Positions 10,071 to 21,754 of a stretch of DNA of 64,000 nt are shown here, in pieces (the stretch's first letter is position 1; each line of letters opens with the position of its first letter). Origin of the DNA: Adiantum capillus-veneris (lineage: Eukaryota > Streptophyta > Polypodiopsida > Polypodiales > Pteridaceae); contig CM043952.1 in the NCBI GenBank assembly GCA_014529385.2, positions 71,305,299-71,369,298 on the forward strand. The letters run 5' to 3'. A model generated the notes under the pieces. That model had not been told where the DNA came from. It ran no database searches and saw only the letters and a program-made list of their open reading frames with translations. A program made the position numbers and the translations under genes.

Positions 10071-10440
10071 CTTGGAATCGTTTTAGAAAGTTAGGCAAGT
10101 CTAACTTCTCTAGATTCCTACCATTTTCACTTGATAAACCATTAGCATCATTAGTGGATTCTTTGAAAAAAATCATGTACGCAAAAATGGAGCTTTTCAT
10201 TGACTTATCAAAAGATGGTGGATTTATAAGTGGTGTAGTATGACCAGACTCATTAGCATCTATATACATGTCCTTTCCCCTATGAGTGAAGTAGATTCTC
10301 CTTTCAGGGAACTTAATGTTGGCAGCCATGCAATCAAACCATGGGACCCCTAGGATAGCATCCTCATGTTGGAGAGGAGAGATGAAAAAGTCTTCTTTGT
10401 CGACATAGCTTTGGACATGAAGCCTCAACTTCCCAATCAA
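10054..10440 (-). pseudogene. Gypsy-1 aspartic-protease region
   Basis: This open frame of 128 residues contains KLRLHVQSYVDKEDFFISPLQHEDAILGVPWF, typical of the second half of a gypsy retropepsin (ILGxPW). Upstream at 10500-10620, minus-strand remnants around the SFILFDPLS-like segment correspond to the active-site side but are frameshifted. It overlaps the RT start by 17 bases in another frame, which indicates a broken polyprotein. Confidence 0.7.
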
Positions 10441-10605
10441 GGGAGTAACGGACGCTTGTTGTCCCTTGAAATTTGTGTCAACAATTACAATATCTTACAT
10501 CTCAAAATCTTGAATTCCCAACTTGGTGGCCAACTCCGTTGATATGAATTTGTGTGTAGAGAGAGGGTCAAACAAGATAAAGGAATCATGCTCCCTTACC
10601 TTTCC

Positions 10606-12021
10606 TCAAGCATAGGAGAGAGATGATCCTTTGCAATGAGCATCCTCTTTTGGAGCTTCAATAGTGGAAGCTCTAGGAGTCTCATTGCGAGCATTTCTTT
10701 CGGGGCAAGAACGATAACCATGTCCTTGCTCCCCACAATTAAAACATTTGTGATCCTTGCGAAAATTTTCAAGCTTTTCAGGAGAGAGTTTATTTTTACC
10801 TTTGTAAACTCCTTTCTCCTTGGACCGATTGTTGTTGTTGCTGCTGGAATGGCCTTGGGAAGAATTTTGGGCATTAAATTTTTCCTTTGCATCACTTTTG
10901 TCTTTATTTTCCATGGGCTTGACATTCCATCTAGCCCCTTGTTGGAAATTGATTCACGAAGCAACCATGGTATGGTGGATTACTTTGCTGTTAGAACTAG
11001 GACATTGAGAGTTGACATACTTGTCCATCTCTTCAGGTAATCCCACACAAAAATTGTTTCTTTTGCTCGATAAAGTCTATCTTTTCAAAGACAGCAACCT
11101 TGAGATCCCAAAACTTGTCCACATATTTGTGAATAGACTCATGAGAGAGAAGCTTTAAACTCCTCCATTCGATGAGAACTTTGTCCTTTGCATCGCTTGC
11201 AAGGAATTGATTCATGATGGAAACTCGTAGAGTTTTCCATGTCTTTGGGGCTTCATTGTTTCCATGAAGGCTAGCCCACCATTGACCAAGACTATTTTGG
11301 AAGTTCATATCTACATGATGTAGCTTGGAAACTCCATGAAGCCCTCGTCTCCAAAGGCCGCATCAAATTGTTGGATTGAGGCCAATAATTTGTCGGTAGC
11401 ACCAAAGGTGCCATCATAGGTGAGAAAAGAGATACTCTTTCCTCCCTCTTTGAACTTCTTTAGCTTTTGTGGCCTTTGCCATGCACGGTAAGATTTTTGA
11501 TGTCCTCCCCTCTTGTATTCTCTAGGAGAATAGCCATAGCTTTCATCGGTAGAGGAGGAAGATGAAGAAGAAGGAGAAGACAATGACCTCTTTCTTGCCC
11601 TTTTCTTCCTTTGCTTCCTCTATTCCCTTTTGGAGTGACAAGGAGAAGGACTATGGGTTAACCGTTTCCTGTTGGGAGGAGTTGGTGATCCTTTAGTCCG
11701 CCTTCTTTGTGGAGCCACATCTTCGGAGGAACTTGGGGATTCATTACTTTCTTGATCTTTGGATTACTTCTCTCATATGGGAGAGAGTCTTCTTTTGGGA
11801 GTCGCATCAAGAGGCCTCCTAAGATGTCTCTCCTCTTGGAGAGGAAAGGAAATCCCATAAGCACGAAGTTTTTGAGTAACTTTGGCTTGCAAAGCGGGGT
11901 TGCCCATAGCTTGTTCCAAGCTAGTAACAAGATAATTAACAAACATGGGGGCATCATCATGAACACCTTCATGTGCAAAATCAAAGTTGTCAATGTTCAT
12001 TACTCTCTTGGTTATTGTCAC
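10606..12021 (-). pseudogene. Gypsy-1 gag with CCHC zinc knuckle, several frames
   Basis: Fragments in order are: MTITKRVMNIDNFDF (12021-11773); a Ser/Arg-rich part, then FLTYDGTFGATDKLLASIQQFDAAFGDEG (11583-11311), the usual start of plant retrotransposon gag; SLGQWWASLHGNNEAPKTWKTLRVSIMNQF (11308-11033), the core; and CFNCGEQGHGYRSC (10914-10606), a C-x2-C-x4-H-x4-C RNA-binding knuckle. At least three frame breaks separate them. The family forms the particle and packages RNA. This copy is dead. Confidence 0.82.
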
Positions 12022-12415
12022 CCTTGTTAGTTAAACTTATGTGTTTACTTAGTGTATGTTTTGGCAATTCAAAACCTTAGTTGCTACTCCTTTTAGGCTT
12101 TGAAACTAGGAAGTTAGGTATCTACACCCACGGCCCGAATTGGTTAATTATAAAGAGTAGTGGAGTGGATCTAATATAGTGAAGTTGCCGAGGGATAGCT
12201 CCTTTTGGACTTCTTATGGCTCAATAATGGTAAAGTCATAGGCAAGTGTAAGAAGAATCCATTATTAAGACCAAATCTCCCGAGGTGTGCACCGTATCCC
12301 ACATAATGGGCTCAACAAAACAGATATTAGATCTCAGTCCCACTTACCCTAATATAGTTAACAAAATCAACCATTAATAGGCTACTTAAGGACCTCTCTT
12401 CTAAAGCTAGAAAAG
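12022..12415 (-). other. Gypsy-1 leader left of the Copia-1 insertion
   Basis: This untranslated leader lies between the gag start and the primer binding site. The remaining 15 bp of leader are on the far side of Copia-1 (17909-17924). No ORF was seen. The last five bases (12411-12415, aaaag) are the left target-site duplication of Copia-1. Confidence 0.7.
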
Positions 12416-13197
12416 TGTTAGGAAATAAGACGTAGCTAAATAGATAGTTGAGTAGATTACTTAATGGAGAGAGAGAGATTTATATACACAAGAATATAGA
12501 GTAGAGAGAGAGAGAGAGTACACACGATATACGTGGTTCACCCAATGTGGGCTACGTCCACGGGAAAGCAGCCACTCAATGGCTTTAGTACTTCAAAACA
12601 AGAAGTAGTTTACAAAGGGATTATACCCTTAATGGAGCTCCCCCCTTGCTTCACTCTCACCACCTCACACTCACCTTGTTGCATCAACTTCACACTATGA
12701 AATGTGTGTAGAAATGGCCTCCTTTGATAGGCCAAAAGGGCTGCCCTCTCTTATGAGAGATAGCCATGTGTAGCCGCCCTTGTGCGAATAAGTCCAAATC
12801 GGACCCTCCAATCCGCCCATGTGTGGCCGCCCTTGACTTCCGACCACCGGCCATTGACTTTCGACCACCGGCCACCGGCCATTGACTTTCGACCACCGGC
12901 CATCGGCCATTGACTACCGGCCACCGGCCAACCGACCGGTTGTTTTTCGACCACTTTCCGACCGCCGTCCGGCCATAATATTCCGGTGAAAAAGAAATAT
13001 TCCGGCGGAAAATAAAGTCTCAAGGGCCTCCGCCCCCGAGGCCTTTAAAGTTGCCCCCGATTCTTGTCCGTGAAAATTTTGGTTTCCGGTGAGTGATTTT
13101 CCTTCACGCACGATGGCTTCTCCTCATAATGGGGCCTTACAAATGTGTGCTTTTACCATAGAAAATTACAAGGGTAAATCAGGCTCCATACTTAACA
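12416..13197 (-). repeat. Copia-1 3' LTR
   Basis: The 782-bp LTR has a GA microsatellite near 12500, the conserved block tacgtggttcacccaatgtg, and a minisatellite at about 12835-12950 of units like cgaccaccggccattgactt. Open frames across the minisatellite (GGRWPVV-type peptides) are fortuitous. It differs from the other LTR by scattered substitutions and indels. Confidence 0.92.
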
Positions 13198-13211
13198 ATC
13201 TCCCACTTGGA
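13198..13211 (-). other. Copia-1 polypurine tract
   Basis: The minus strand reads ccaagtgggagat directly before the LTR start tgttaag, the standard copia arrangement for plus-strand priming. Confidence 0.75.
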
Positions 13212-13257
13212 GACTGATCTCCAAACCAAACCTGTGACTGTTTTCCATTCTGGCTTC

Positions 13258-15690
13258 TTATCGTTGAATGCCGATTGAAGATGAGCAAAAGCTCAACTTC
13301 TCCTTGTTGACCACCTTTGTAAACATGTCTGCAGGATTTTCACTTGTATGCACCTTTCCTAGCTTTAGTTGTCCCTCTTCCAAAAGAGTGCGTATGAAGT
13401 GATATCTCACCTCAATGTGCTTTGTCCTTGAATGAAAGGTTGAGTTCTTCGCAAGATGGATAGATCTTTGGCTATCACTGTACAAGACACAATTGTCTTG
13501 TTTGAATCCAAGCTCTTCTAAGAATCTGTGAAGCCACATAATTTCTTTGCTTGCCTCCGTCATCGCTACATACTCTGCTTCCGTGGTAGAAATTGAAACC
13601 ACTTTCTGCAGCTTTGAAGCCCAGCTTACTGCTGTGCCTCCAACCGTGAACACATAGCGAGTAGTTCTCCTTTGAGTATCTTTGTCACCTGCCATATCTG
13701 CATCAGCATACCCTTCTAGATACCTAAGTATCCACTTCACAGCTTGCCAATGCTCTTTACCTGGGTTGTCCATGAACCTACTCACAACTCCCACTGCATG
13801 TGCAATGTCTGGCCTTGTCCAGACCATAGCATACATTAGAGAACCTACCGCTGCAGCATATGGAACTTTCGACATATAGGCTATCCCCTCTTGTGTCTTT
13901 GGACACATATCCTTTGTTAGTTTAAAATGACCAGCCAAAGGTGTAGAAACTGGTTTTGCATTTTGCATTGCAAACCTTTCTAGTACCTTCTTGATGTAAT
14001 CTTCTTGAGATAGCTTTATTGTCTTCTTCATCCTGTCCCTTGATATTTTCATACCAAGTATCCTCTTTGGAGCACCTAAATCTTTCATTGAAAAAGATTT
14101 GGACAGCTCCTCTTTTAGGTCTTTGATGTCCTGCATGTTAGCACTTGCAATCAACATGTCATCAACATACAACATTAGGATGATGAATTTCCCATCTCCC
14201 AAATTCTCCGTGTAGACGCAGTGATCCGAGTTGCATCTTGTGAATCCATGATCGAACATCCATCGATCAAACTTCAAGTACCATTGTCTTGATGCTTGCT
14301 TTAAACCATACAAGATCTTCTTTAATCTGCAAACCATTTTCTCCTTACCTTTTACTTCATACCCCTTTGGTTGAAGCATGTAGATTTCCTCCTCTAAGTC
14401 ACCGTGAGGGAATGCCGTATTTACATCCATTTGCTCGAAATTTAGATCATGAGCAGCCACAAGGCTTAAGACAAGCCTAATTGAGTTCATTTTTACAACA
14501 GGAGAAAATATTTCATTGAAGTCAATACCTTTCTTTTGAGAAAAACCTTTTACCACAAGCCTAAACTTGTACCTTTTCTTCCCACCTTCTTCTTCCTTTA
14601 GCTTGTACACCCATTTGTTTTGAAGTGCCCGCTTACCTTTAGGAAACTCAACCAACTCCCATGTTTGGTTGCGATGTAGTGAGTCCATCTCCACTTGCAT
14701 GCTCTTCATCCATTCTTCTTTGGATTCATGTTGCATAGCTTCTTCATATGATTCCGGCTCTCCAGAATCTGAGATCAAGAGATGGTTGAAGGAAGGAACA
14801 AACCTTTCTGGAGGTCTACTTACTCTTGTAGATCTTCGGGGAATAGGTTGAGGCTCCTCATTTGGTTGACGTTGTTGCACATTGTCACCATTTGCAGTCC
14901 TTGAGTCCTCACCGTCCTCAAGCTCCATGTACTCATCACCTGTTTCTTTAGTTTGTTTTCTTTTCAAGTAATCTTTGTACATATTTTGTTCGTTAAAAAT
15001 TACATCCCTACTCCTTAAGATTTTACCATCTTCAGGATTCCATAGCCGATATCCAAAGTCTCCTTCTCCATAGCCAATGAAGAAACACTTTTTGGACTTT
15101 GCATCTAACTTTGATCTTAGGCTTCTATTTATGTGCATGAAAGCCTCACACCCAAACACTTTGAGAAATGCATAATTCACCGGTTTACCTGTCCATGCCT
15201 CTTCTGGAACTCCCCCATCCAATGCCGTTGAGGGTGACCGATTGATTAAGTACACAGACGTACTTACAGCTTCTGCCCAAAGCTCAAGCGGTAGGCCTGC
15301 ATGTAGCCGCATGCTTCGTGCTCGTTCCATGATTGTCCTGTTCATCCTTTCCGAAATCCCATTTTGTTGAGGTGTCCTTGGGGTTGTCCTTTGCCTCCGA
15401 ATTCCATTGCTAGCACAAAAGCTTTCAAAAGCTTGGCTGCGATATTCGCCTCCATTGTCGGATTTGAGGCATTTAACCTTGGTACCTGTTTCATTCTCCA
15501 CAAAGGCTTTCCACCTTTGAAATATGGAAAATAAATCGGATTTATTCTTCATGACATAAACCCATGTTTTTCTAGTCGCATCGTCTATGAATGTTACATA
15601 GTACAATGAGCCACCAAGTGATGGTGTACTTGCAGGACCCCAAACATCAGAATGAACAAACTCAAGTTTTTTATTTTTTCTTTCATTTCC
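13258..15690 (-). pseudogene. Copia-1 integrase, reverse transcriptase and RNase H
   Basis: The frame continues directly from gag-protease after the TAA at 15691-15693. Integrase has YYVTFIDDATRKTWVY, KSDNGGEY and TPQQNGISERMNRTI (D-D-E kept). RT begins around RNQTWELVEFPKGKRAL, with MDVNTAFPHGDLEEEIYM and the catalytic box ILMLYVDDMLIA. RNase H has SLMYAMVWTRPDIAHAVGVVSRF, STTEAEYVAM and the C-terminal FHSRTKHIEVRYHFIR. Compared with Copia-2, about 18 residues are missing between ILRYL and YADADMAGDKD, through an in-frame deletion near 13718. That removes part of RNase H. The region is otherwise well preserved and recognisably Tnt1-like. Confidence 0.92.
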
Positions 15691-17097
15691 TTATTTTTGA
15701 AATTTTACCCTCTTTTGTTTACCATAAACAAAATCTTCACAGAACTCTAAGTCCACTTCTTTCAAACCTGGTAGAAGCTTCTTTGTTTGAAGGATTTGCA
15801 TTCCTTTGGCACTCATATGCCCAAGTCGGTAGTGCCACACCGCACTGTCAACTTCTGTAGTTGCTGCACAAGCTGAAGGTTGCATGCTAACAGTACACAA
15901 GTAAAGTGTACTGACTTTTTCACCCTTAGCAACCACCAAAGATCCCTTTGAGAGCTTCCACCGTTTGTTTCCGAATGCAATGTTGTGACCTTCATCGTCC
16001 AATTGTCCTGTAGAGATCAAATTTTTGTGAAGAGAAGGAACATGCCTAACATCTTTAAGCTTCCATTCATTTCCGTTAGTAGTTTTGACAGAAACTGTAC
16101 CTTTGCTGACAATCTCACAAGCTTCATCATCTCCCAAGTATACATACCCAAAATTACCTTTGGTGTAGTCTTGGAAATGTTGCTTGTGTGGTGTCGCATG
16201 GAATGAAGCCCCGGAATCTACTATCCAGGAATTAGACACATTGTCTAATGAGAGAATTAGAGCATCTTGCTCTACTTTACCTGCCACATTGGCCTCCGAT
16301 GTTGGCTTGTTGTCTTGAGACTCTGTCTCCTTCTTCTTCTTGGACCAGCAATCCTTCTTGACGTGGCCCTTCTTGCCGCAGTTCCAACATTCAAGAACGG
16401 ACTTTGTGCTTGACTTGCTCCGCCTTGAGCGATCACGACCCTTTTGGTTTTTGAACCTCTCCTTAAGCCTTCCTCTTGTTTCCACTGATAGTGCATCACT
16501 TGATGATTCTCCTGTGCTTCTCCTTCGCATTTCCTCGGTTAGGAGAACACACACAACATCATCAAACTTAAGATTATTTGTGCCAAAGATAGAATTACTT
16601 ACAGCCATCACAAGGCTGTCCCAACTATCCGGTAGAGATGATAGTATAAGGAGAGCTCGCACTTCGTCATCGAAATTGCTTTTCACTAATCGAAGTTGAC
16701 TTATGTTTGTGTTAAAGTCATTTTGGTGTTCTGCAATTGAACCATTCTCTCCCATCTTTAGATTTAACAAGCGCTTCATAAGAAATACCTTATTGGATGC
16801 CGATGGTTTCTCGTAGAAGTCATCAAGTGACTTCATCAAGTCCTCCGTGGTCTTCATCTCCGAAACATTGAAGGCCACCGTTGACGCCAAGCTTAACCGG
16901 ATTGTTCCCAATGCCTTTCGATCAAGGACAATCCATGCTTCATCTGCCATTGTTGCGGGCTTCTTTGCAAGACCGCCTAGTGGAAAATAGAGGTCCTTCT
17001 GGTAGAGATAGTCTTCAATCTGCATCTTCCAATGTTGGTAGTTTTTGCCGTTGAACTTATCAATCTTGAGCTTCCCTTCCTCCACCATAACTCCCAC
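15691..17097 (-). pseudogene. Copia-1 gag and protease, ending at a premature stop
   Basis: The frame starts MGVMVEEGKLKIDKFNGKNY (Tnt1-type gag), with LFYE-style gag helices, the zinc knuckle CWNCGKKGHVKKDC, the protease active site WIVDSGASFHAT and the pre-integrase block WHYRLGHMSAKGMQIL. It ends ..KRVKFQK then TAA, where Copia-2 reads FQNLGNERK. The downstream integrase is in the same frame, so one local change stops the polyprotein. Gag would form the particle and the protease would cleave the polyprotein. Confidence 0.92.
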
Positions 17098-17147
17098 TCA
17101 ATTCAAGGAATCCTTTCCTTGAGATAATTTAGCTACGAGCAAACCTT

Positions 17148-17159
17148 GCTCTGATACCA
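17148..17159 (-). other. Copia-1 primer binding site
   Basis: The plus strand reads gctctgatacca, which is tggtatcagagc on the coding strand, the classic site complementary to the 3' end of initiator tRNA-Met. It lies two bases from the 5' LTR. Confidence 0.92.
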
Positions 17160-17161
17160 GT

Positions 17162-17908
17162 TGTTAGAAAATAAGACGTAGCTAAATAGATAATTGAGTA
17201 GATTACTTAATGGAGAGAGACAGATTTATATACACGAGATTATAGAGTAGAGAGAGAGAGAGAGAGTACACACGATATACATGGTTCACCCAATGTGGGC
17301 TACGTCCACGGGAAAGCATCCACTCAATGGCTTTAGTACTTCAAAACAAGAAGTAGTTTACAAAGGGATTATACCCTTAATGGAGCTCCCGCCTTGCTTC
17401 ACTCTCACCACCTCACACTCACCTTGTTGCATCAACTTCACACTATGAAATCTGTGTAGAAATGGCCTCCTTTTATAGGCCAAAAGGGCTGCCCTCTCTT
17501 ATGAGAGACAGCCAGGTGTAGCCGCCCTTGTGCGAATAAGTCCAAATCGGACCCTCCAATCCGCCCATGTGTGGCCGCCCTTAAGAAGACAAGTCCGCTT
17601 TTGAATTTCGGCCACCGGCCATTGACTTCCGACCACCGGCCACCGGCCATTGACTTTCAACCACCGGCCACCGGCCAACCGACCGGTTGTTTTCCGACCA
17701 CTTTCCGGCCACCGTTCGGCCATAATATTCCAACGAAAAAGAATATTCCGGCCTTTAAAAATGCCCTTGATTCTTGTCAGTGAAAATTTTGTTTTCCGGT
17801 GAGTGATTTTCCTTCACGCACGATGGCTTCTCTTCATAATGGGGGCCTTACAAATGTGCGCTTTTACCACAGAAAATTACAAGGGTAAATCCGGCTCCAT
17901 ACTTAACA
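17162..17908 (-). repeat. Copia-1 5' LTR
   Basis: The 747-bp partner of 12416-13197 has the same GA microsatellite and CGACCACCGGCC minisatellite (17610-17720). It ends cttaaca followed by the target duplication aaaag. Confidence 0.92.
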
Positions 17909-17924
17909 AAAAGAGAAACCAAAT

Positions 17925-17933
17925 GCTCTGATA
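17925..17933 (-). other. Gypsy-1 primer binding site (degenerate)
   Basis: The plus strand reads gctctgata, i.e. tatcagagc on the coding strand, next to the LTR start tgtaatgg at 17935. The terminal tgg of the usual site is altered. Copia-1 landed 15 bp away. Confidence 0.6.
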
Positions 17934-17934
17934 A

Positions 17935-18676
17935 TGTAATGGAAATGGACTATGAACTTTGAGAATAGCGGAATTAAAAGAATTAGAGTGAGCATTTTTG
18001 TGAGATTACTTTGAGAATATGGAGGGTGAACTTAATTGATGGTAGAAACATAAACATAGTACGTAATTAACTTGGCATGAACCATACTTTTGCAAGAGAG
18101 AGAGTATTAGAGAATATGACAATAGATGAGGACAGGATCTACTTGGAGCCGGGTCCCCCTCCAAAAGGTGTTTGTATTATAGATTATCCCATCAAGAGAG
18201 ACTTTGTTACAATACAATCTTTGTGTTCCTTGTGACCTTGGTGATGCTATGAATATGGTTAGCTTCATGCATCATGAAGTTAATATAAAATTTTCAAAAA
18301 GCATTAACCATCCCAAGGCTCATTCCAAAGGCCTCAAACACCTTCGAAGGTGGAGAGAGCTAGCGGGTAATAAGGGTAGGGAAGAGGAAGAAGAAACACA
18401 CCATAGGAGAAAGAAATAGTTCCTCACTTATCATCACTCTTTTTGCTTAGAATAGCATAATAGCATAGTAATGAAGATGAAGAAGATGGAAAGCTTAAGC
18501 ACTAAAGTATGGCTCTTGTTTGGATTTGCATTCCATAGCCTAGAGTGTTGATGTAGGCTCTCCACTTCTCAACAAACATGGAGAAGGAGATGGAGCTCTT
18601 GCATTTCGCACTCCACAAAATGAGACAATGTTGTGTGTGTGTGGGAGAGTATACCCCCCCCTCTCATGCTTGGTCC

Positions 18677-18731
<55 letters not shown>

Positions 18732-19225
18732 TATTTGATTATTTCCTTTGGACATATGTCCGCTTTTTCCTCTTTGAGAGAAAGAACTTCATTATTTATT
18801 TTTATGTATCTAAATTCTCATTGGACCCCTTTAAAACCTATCCAATAGCATTCAAACACATTATGAGTGCCACATGTGGAGGATCATTTGAACATGTGTC
18901 TTTTATGCTTATTAAGTCATTTGGTTGAATGAAATACTTCAAGGACTTATTAAATCAAGCATGGCACATTCATGTCTCTTGAGATCAGTTATCTTTGAAA
19001 TGAATACTTTAAGAAATTTAATCATTTAAACATGTGAGAAACACCGCAAGCTTTTGGGTAAAGTTCCCACTAAAACTTAACAAGCCAACAAGCACATCAT
19101 GCTTGGGTAGGATTCCCACCTTAAGGTGTGTAATTTCTAACCCTTGTTCCCATTTATTATCCCACATTAAATCAGTTTAATATGAGAAAATCATTTGGGT
19201 TGGTTAGATATTAGATTTTATGACA
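17935..19225 (-). repeat. Gypsy-1 5' LTR (right copy)
   Basis: It is homologous to 5532-6914 from about 17990, including a CT microsatellite expanded to about 48 bp (18679-18726), against about 13 bp in the other copy. It lacks about 190 bp present in the left copy (junction near 19125) and ends tatgaca at 19225. Confidence 0.85.
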
Positions 19226-19362
19226 TCATGGTGCCAAAATAATGACATCAAACTCCACACTGAGCGGATCTTCCTGGAGGTGTACAGCCATCCGCTCCAT
19301 AATGCAGATTCCCCACTCTACTTCACTTCACTAAAATTATTTATGTGAATTTTATTCACGAT
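19226..19362. other. Short flank between Gypsy-1 and CACTA-1
   Basis: No gene was seen. The last three bases, gat (19360-19362), are the left target duplication of CACTA-1. The sequence should have been continuous with 34467 onward before CACTA-1 inserted. Confidence 0.6.
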
Positions 19363-19374
19363 CACTATAACATA

Positions 19375-19610
19375 TGCACGGTATTATCGCTCACATTACC
19401 ACAAAAAAACAAACAAAATTGAAATATAAAAATTCCCGTATGCGGAAAATACTGCGGCAAAGTTTGCGGTACTGGTCTAGCGGTAACTTCCGCGGTAATG
19501 GCCGCGGCAATATTTCCGCGAACATTACCGTGCCTTTTGCTGCATAGATACCCGCAAACATTACCACGACAGAGTTATCACGAGCATTACCGCGGCGGGA
19601 TTTATTATAA
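19375..19610. repeat. CACTA-1 left subterminal repeats
   Basis: At least ten variants of GCGGTAAT or its complement ATTACCGC / ATTACCAC lie here, in both orientations (e.g. near 19395, 19480, 19492, 19524, 19559, 19586). Such motifs are the TnpA binding sites in En/Spm-type elements. Assignment as binding sites is by analogy. Confidence 0.8.
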
Positions 19611-20216
19611 AAAAACAGACGACCGTTTGGATTGTCCTTTGCAGGACCATCCAAAAGGTCATCTTTTTTTTTATTTATTTTAGTTATTTTACAAAATTAT
19701 TATTAATTACAACAAAATATCACAATTGGACAATACATTGAGCCAAAAAAACATTGATAATTTCATTTACGTAAGTGGAATTACAATTGGGGGAGGTATT
19801 GAGCCAAAAAATGATAGGTAATGCATTTACATAAAGGGCAAAAAAAGCCCGTGTGTACAAAATAGAGTATGGTCATGTGGGAAAGGGCAAACGGGGCCCG
19901 TGTATACAAAATAGAGGATGCTCATGTGGGAGTTGGCAGCATTTCACGTGGAACTCCTTGACTCTGCAAAACCATAAAAAAGAAACAATTAACACTTTGT
20001 TATTTAATATTTGATATAAAATCAACAATTTGATTATTTAGATAAGATTAAACTTACATGTTGCAGACTTCTGCACGCATTTTCAAACTCCTTATTTGAT
20101 TTTCAAACAACCAACACCAAGTTTGATACTCGGTATGGTTCTCTATATATCTCTGCACATCTCTAGTCGGGCGACTCATGGTAATGTTATACTGACAAAA
20201 AATAGCAACCAATTAA

Positions 20217-21397
20217 TTAAATAAAAAACAAAAAATTTTTTACAATAAAAGTAATATTTTTACTTACATATTTGTCTTTCCAAGCCGTTTTTCCTCCCGA
20301 ACCATAATGGGTAGGAGTCTGATGGGATCTGGCCTCAACTTGACGCGTATACATCCTCGCACCCGTTGCCCTTTCGTCCTCTTTCTCGCCCATAGCGGTC
20401 TCCCACTCCACATCATGGAAATTTGCTCGCCGATAGCTATGCTCTGGAGACTCCATTGTCTTCTTTGCCGCTCTCCTCATACTAGATTTTTTGTTCTTCA
20501 GAAATGTTTTGACATGCTCTTGCAACCATTGCCTTGAGAATTGTTGCCCCTCAGGGTTGGGGAATTGCATGTGCATGGTTGTCTCTATATATGTGAGGTT
20601 GTAGGGATCTTGCTGATCAAATTTGAGAAAACAATTGATATATGTGGAGTGGATTAATTGGTTGACGTGTGTGCGGAATCTCCTGCCCTGCATTGTCCCG
20701 AGATCCACCATACCTCCTCTATGAACCTGGTAGTATAACCCACGAGCATCTGGTGAAGGCATGTCATGGTCCTCATCTTCTGCTGGAGCAGGGAGCGGTG
20801 ACTGTGGAGGATAATCTGTAGTACTTCCCCCCCCCCCCCCCCCCCCCCCCGCCCCCAAAAAAACAACAACTAGCTCCGCTCCCTCGTCGAGATCGACTAG
20901 CGCTAGCGCGCGAGCTGCCCTGACGTTGACTGCCAGAAGAGCTCCGACATGAATCTGGGGCAGAAGGTGGGATAGGTGGACGCCTGTGGCGTCGAACCCT
21001 GTGGCGTCGCACCCAACGGCGTCAGACCCTGGGGAGTTGGACTCTGTGAAGGAAAAGTTGAACCTGGAGATGTAGCTAGAAAACTCTGCAGGTATGGAGT
21101 GCCACCAGTCGGAGTAGAGACCTCTGATAATCCAAAAGCTGCTAGCTGCGCCTGTGAATAGCGTTGCGTAAGGGTCTGCTATGAACCTAACAACTCAGCC
21201 CGAAGACGCAATGCCCTCTCCACATCTGGATCGGTCACAGGTACGGCAGTTGACCCACCTAGAGCGTCCCGAAACCCTGATGATGACTGTTGAGGCGACG
21301 GCTGTTAATGATAGGCAGAGAGAGCGTCGGGATATGACATCCCGTCTGCCATGAAATCCTCAATGTTGCGAAAGCCTGGTGTGGAAGAAGAAGACAT
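20217..21397 (-). pseudogene. CACTA-1 TnpA-like (second) transposase gene, broken
   Basis: It starts MSSSSTPGFRNIEDFMADGM at 21397 and continues through a Ser/Pro/Gln-rich N-terminal region with TP repeats (TPQGLTPLGATPQGSTPQ). Two Gln positions have become stops: TAA in SAYH*QPSPQQ and TAG in ELLGS*QTLTQ. A run of about 22 C (20828-20849; G on the coding strand) breaks the frame. After it, 20825-20217 is open: YYQVHRGGMVDLGTMQGRRFRTHVNQLI, then FPNPEGQQFSRQWLQEHVKTFL and the basic KNKKSSMRRAAKK. The order (low-complexity N-terminus, then a charged domain) and the position fit the plant En/Spm Ptta-type protein, which binds subterminal motifs. Family membership is inferred from context more than from motifs. 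Confidence 0.65.
20828..20849. repeat. Poly-C tract of about 22 bases
   Basis: A nearly pure run of C, followed by gcccccaaaaaaac, lies within the TnpA-like coding region. On the coding strand it would encode Gly repeats whose frame depends on tract length. The exact count may also be a sequencing artefact. Confidence 0.85.
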
Positions 21398-21754
21398 GGT
21401 CTGCATTTATTACAACAAAGATTAAACTAGGGTATAAAATTTGAATATATGATTAAAAATTTACACATTGATTTTTTTCAAACATTGGATTCTCTATAGT
21501 ATCCAATGTTGAAAGAATCCAATGTGTGTCTACAACCTATAAAAGAGTCTTGCAAAGCCTTGAGTGCTAATAAGATATTAGTGTGTGTATTGACTAATAA
21601 GAGATTATTGTGTTTATGATTAGTGTGACCGATTGCGCGATCACTTGGACGGTCATTGGGGCCTAATACGTCACCTACGTACGACTTAATCATGGAGGTA
21701 TGTTTCTATTTTTGTGTTGATTGTTGTTTAATTTAACACAATTAGTGTGTGTTT

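Larger units (their letters stand above)
12416..17908 (-). mobile_element. Copia-1: complete Tnt1-like LTR retrotransposon
   Basis: The element is bounded by LTRs 12416-13197 and 17162-17908, both TG...CA on the plus strand (tgttag...cttaaca). It is flanked by a perfect 5-bp duplication, aaaag (12411-12415 and 17909-17913). It has a tRNA-Met-type primer site, a polypurine tract, and gag-protease-integrase-RT-RNase H in copia order on the minus strand. Total length is 5,493 bp. Only one premature stop and one in-frame deletion were found in the polyprotein, so it is much younger than the Gypsy-1 it sits in. Confidence 0.95.
5532..19225 (-). mobile_element. Gypsy-1: chromovirus-like LTR retrotransposon, split by Copia-1
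   Basis: Two direct repeats (5532-6914 and 17935-19225) flank gag, protease, RT, RNase H and integrase read on the minus strand in gypsy order (integrase last). The LTR ends in ttttatgaca on the plus strand in both copies. After removing Copia-1 (12416-17908 plus its TSD copy) the element is about 8.2 kb. The sequence just past the right LTR is tcatg, but no matching duplication is seen at the left, where the LTR is truncated or diverged. All ORFs are broken, so it is an old, inactive copy. Confidence 0.88.

Noticed and set aside
12690-13111. Open frames giving Gly-Arg-Trp repeats in the Copia LTRs (also near 17438-17723, 34767-35188 and 39330-39682)
   Set aside because: They are produced by the CGACCACCGGCC minisatellite inside the LTR, overlap on both strands, and have no start context or domain.
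18578-18928. 116-aa ORF in the Gypsy-1 LTR
   Set aside because: Mostly Ser-Leu repeats from a CT microsatellite. The partner LTR does not preserve the frame.
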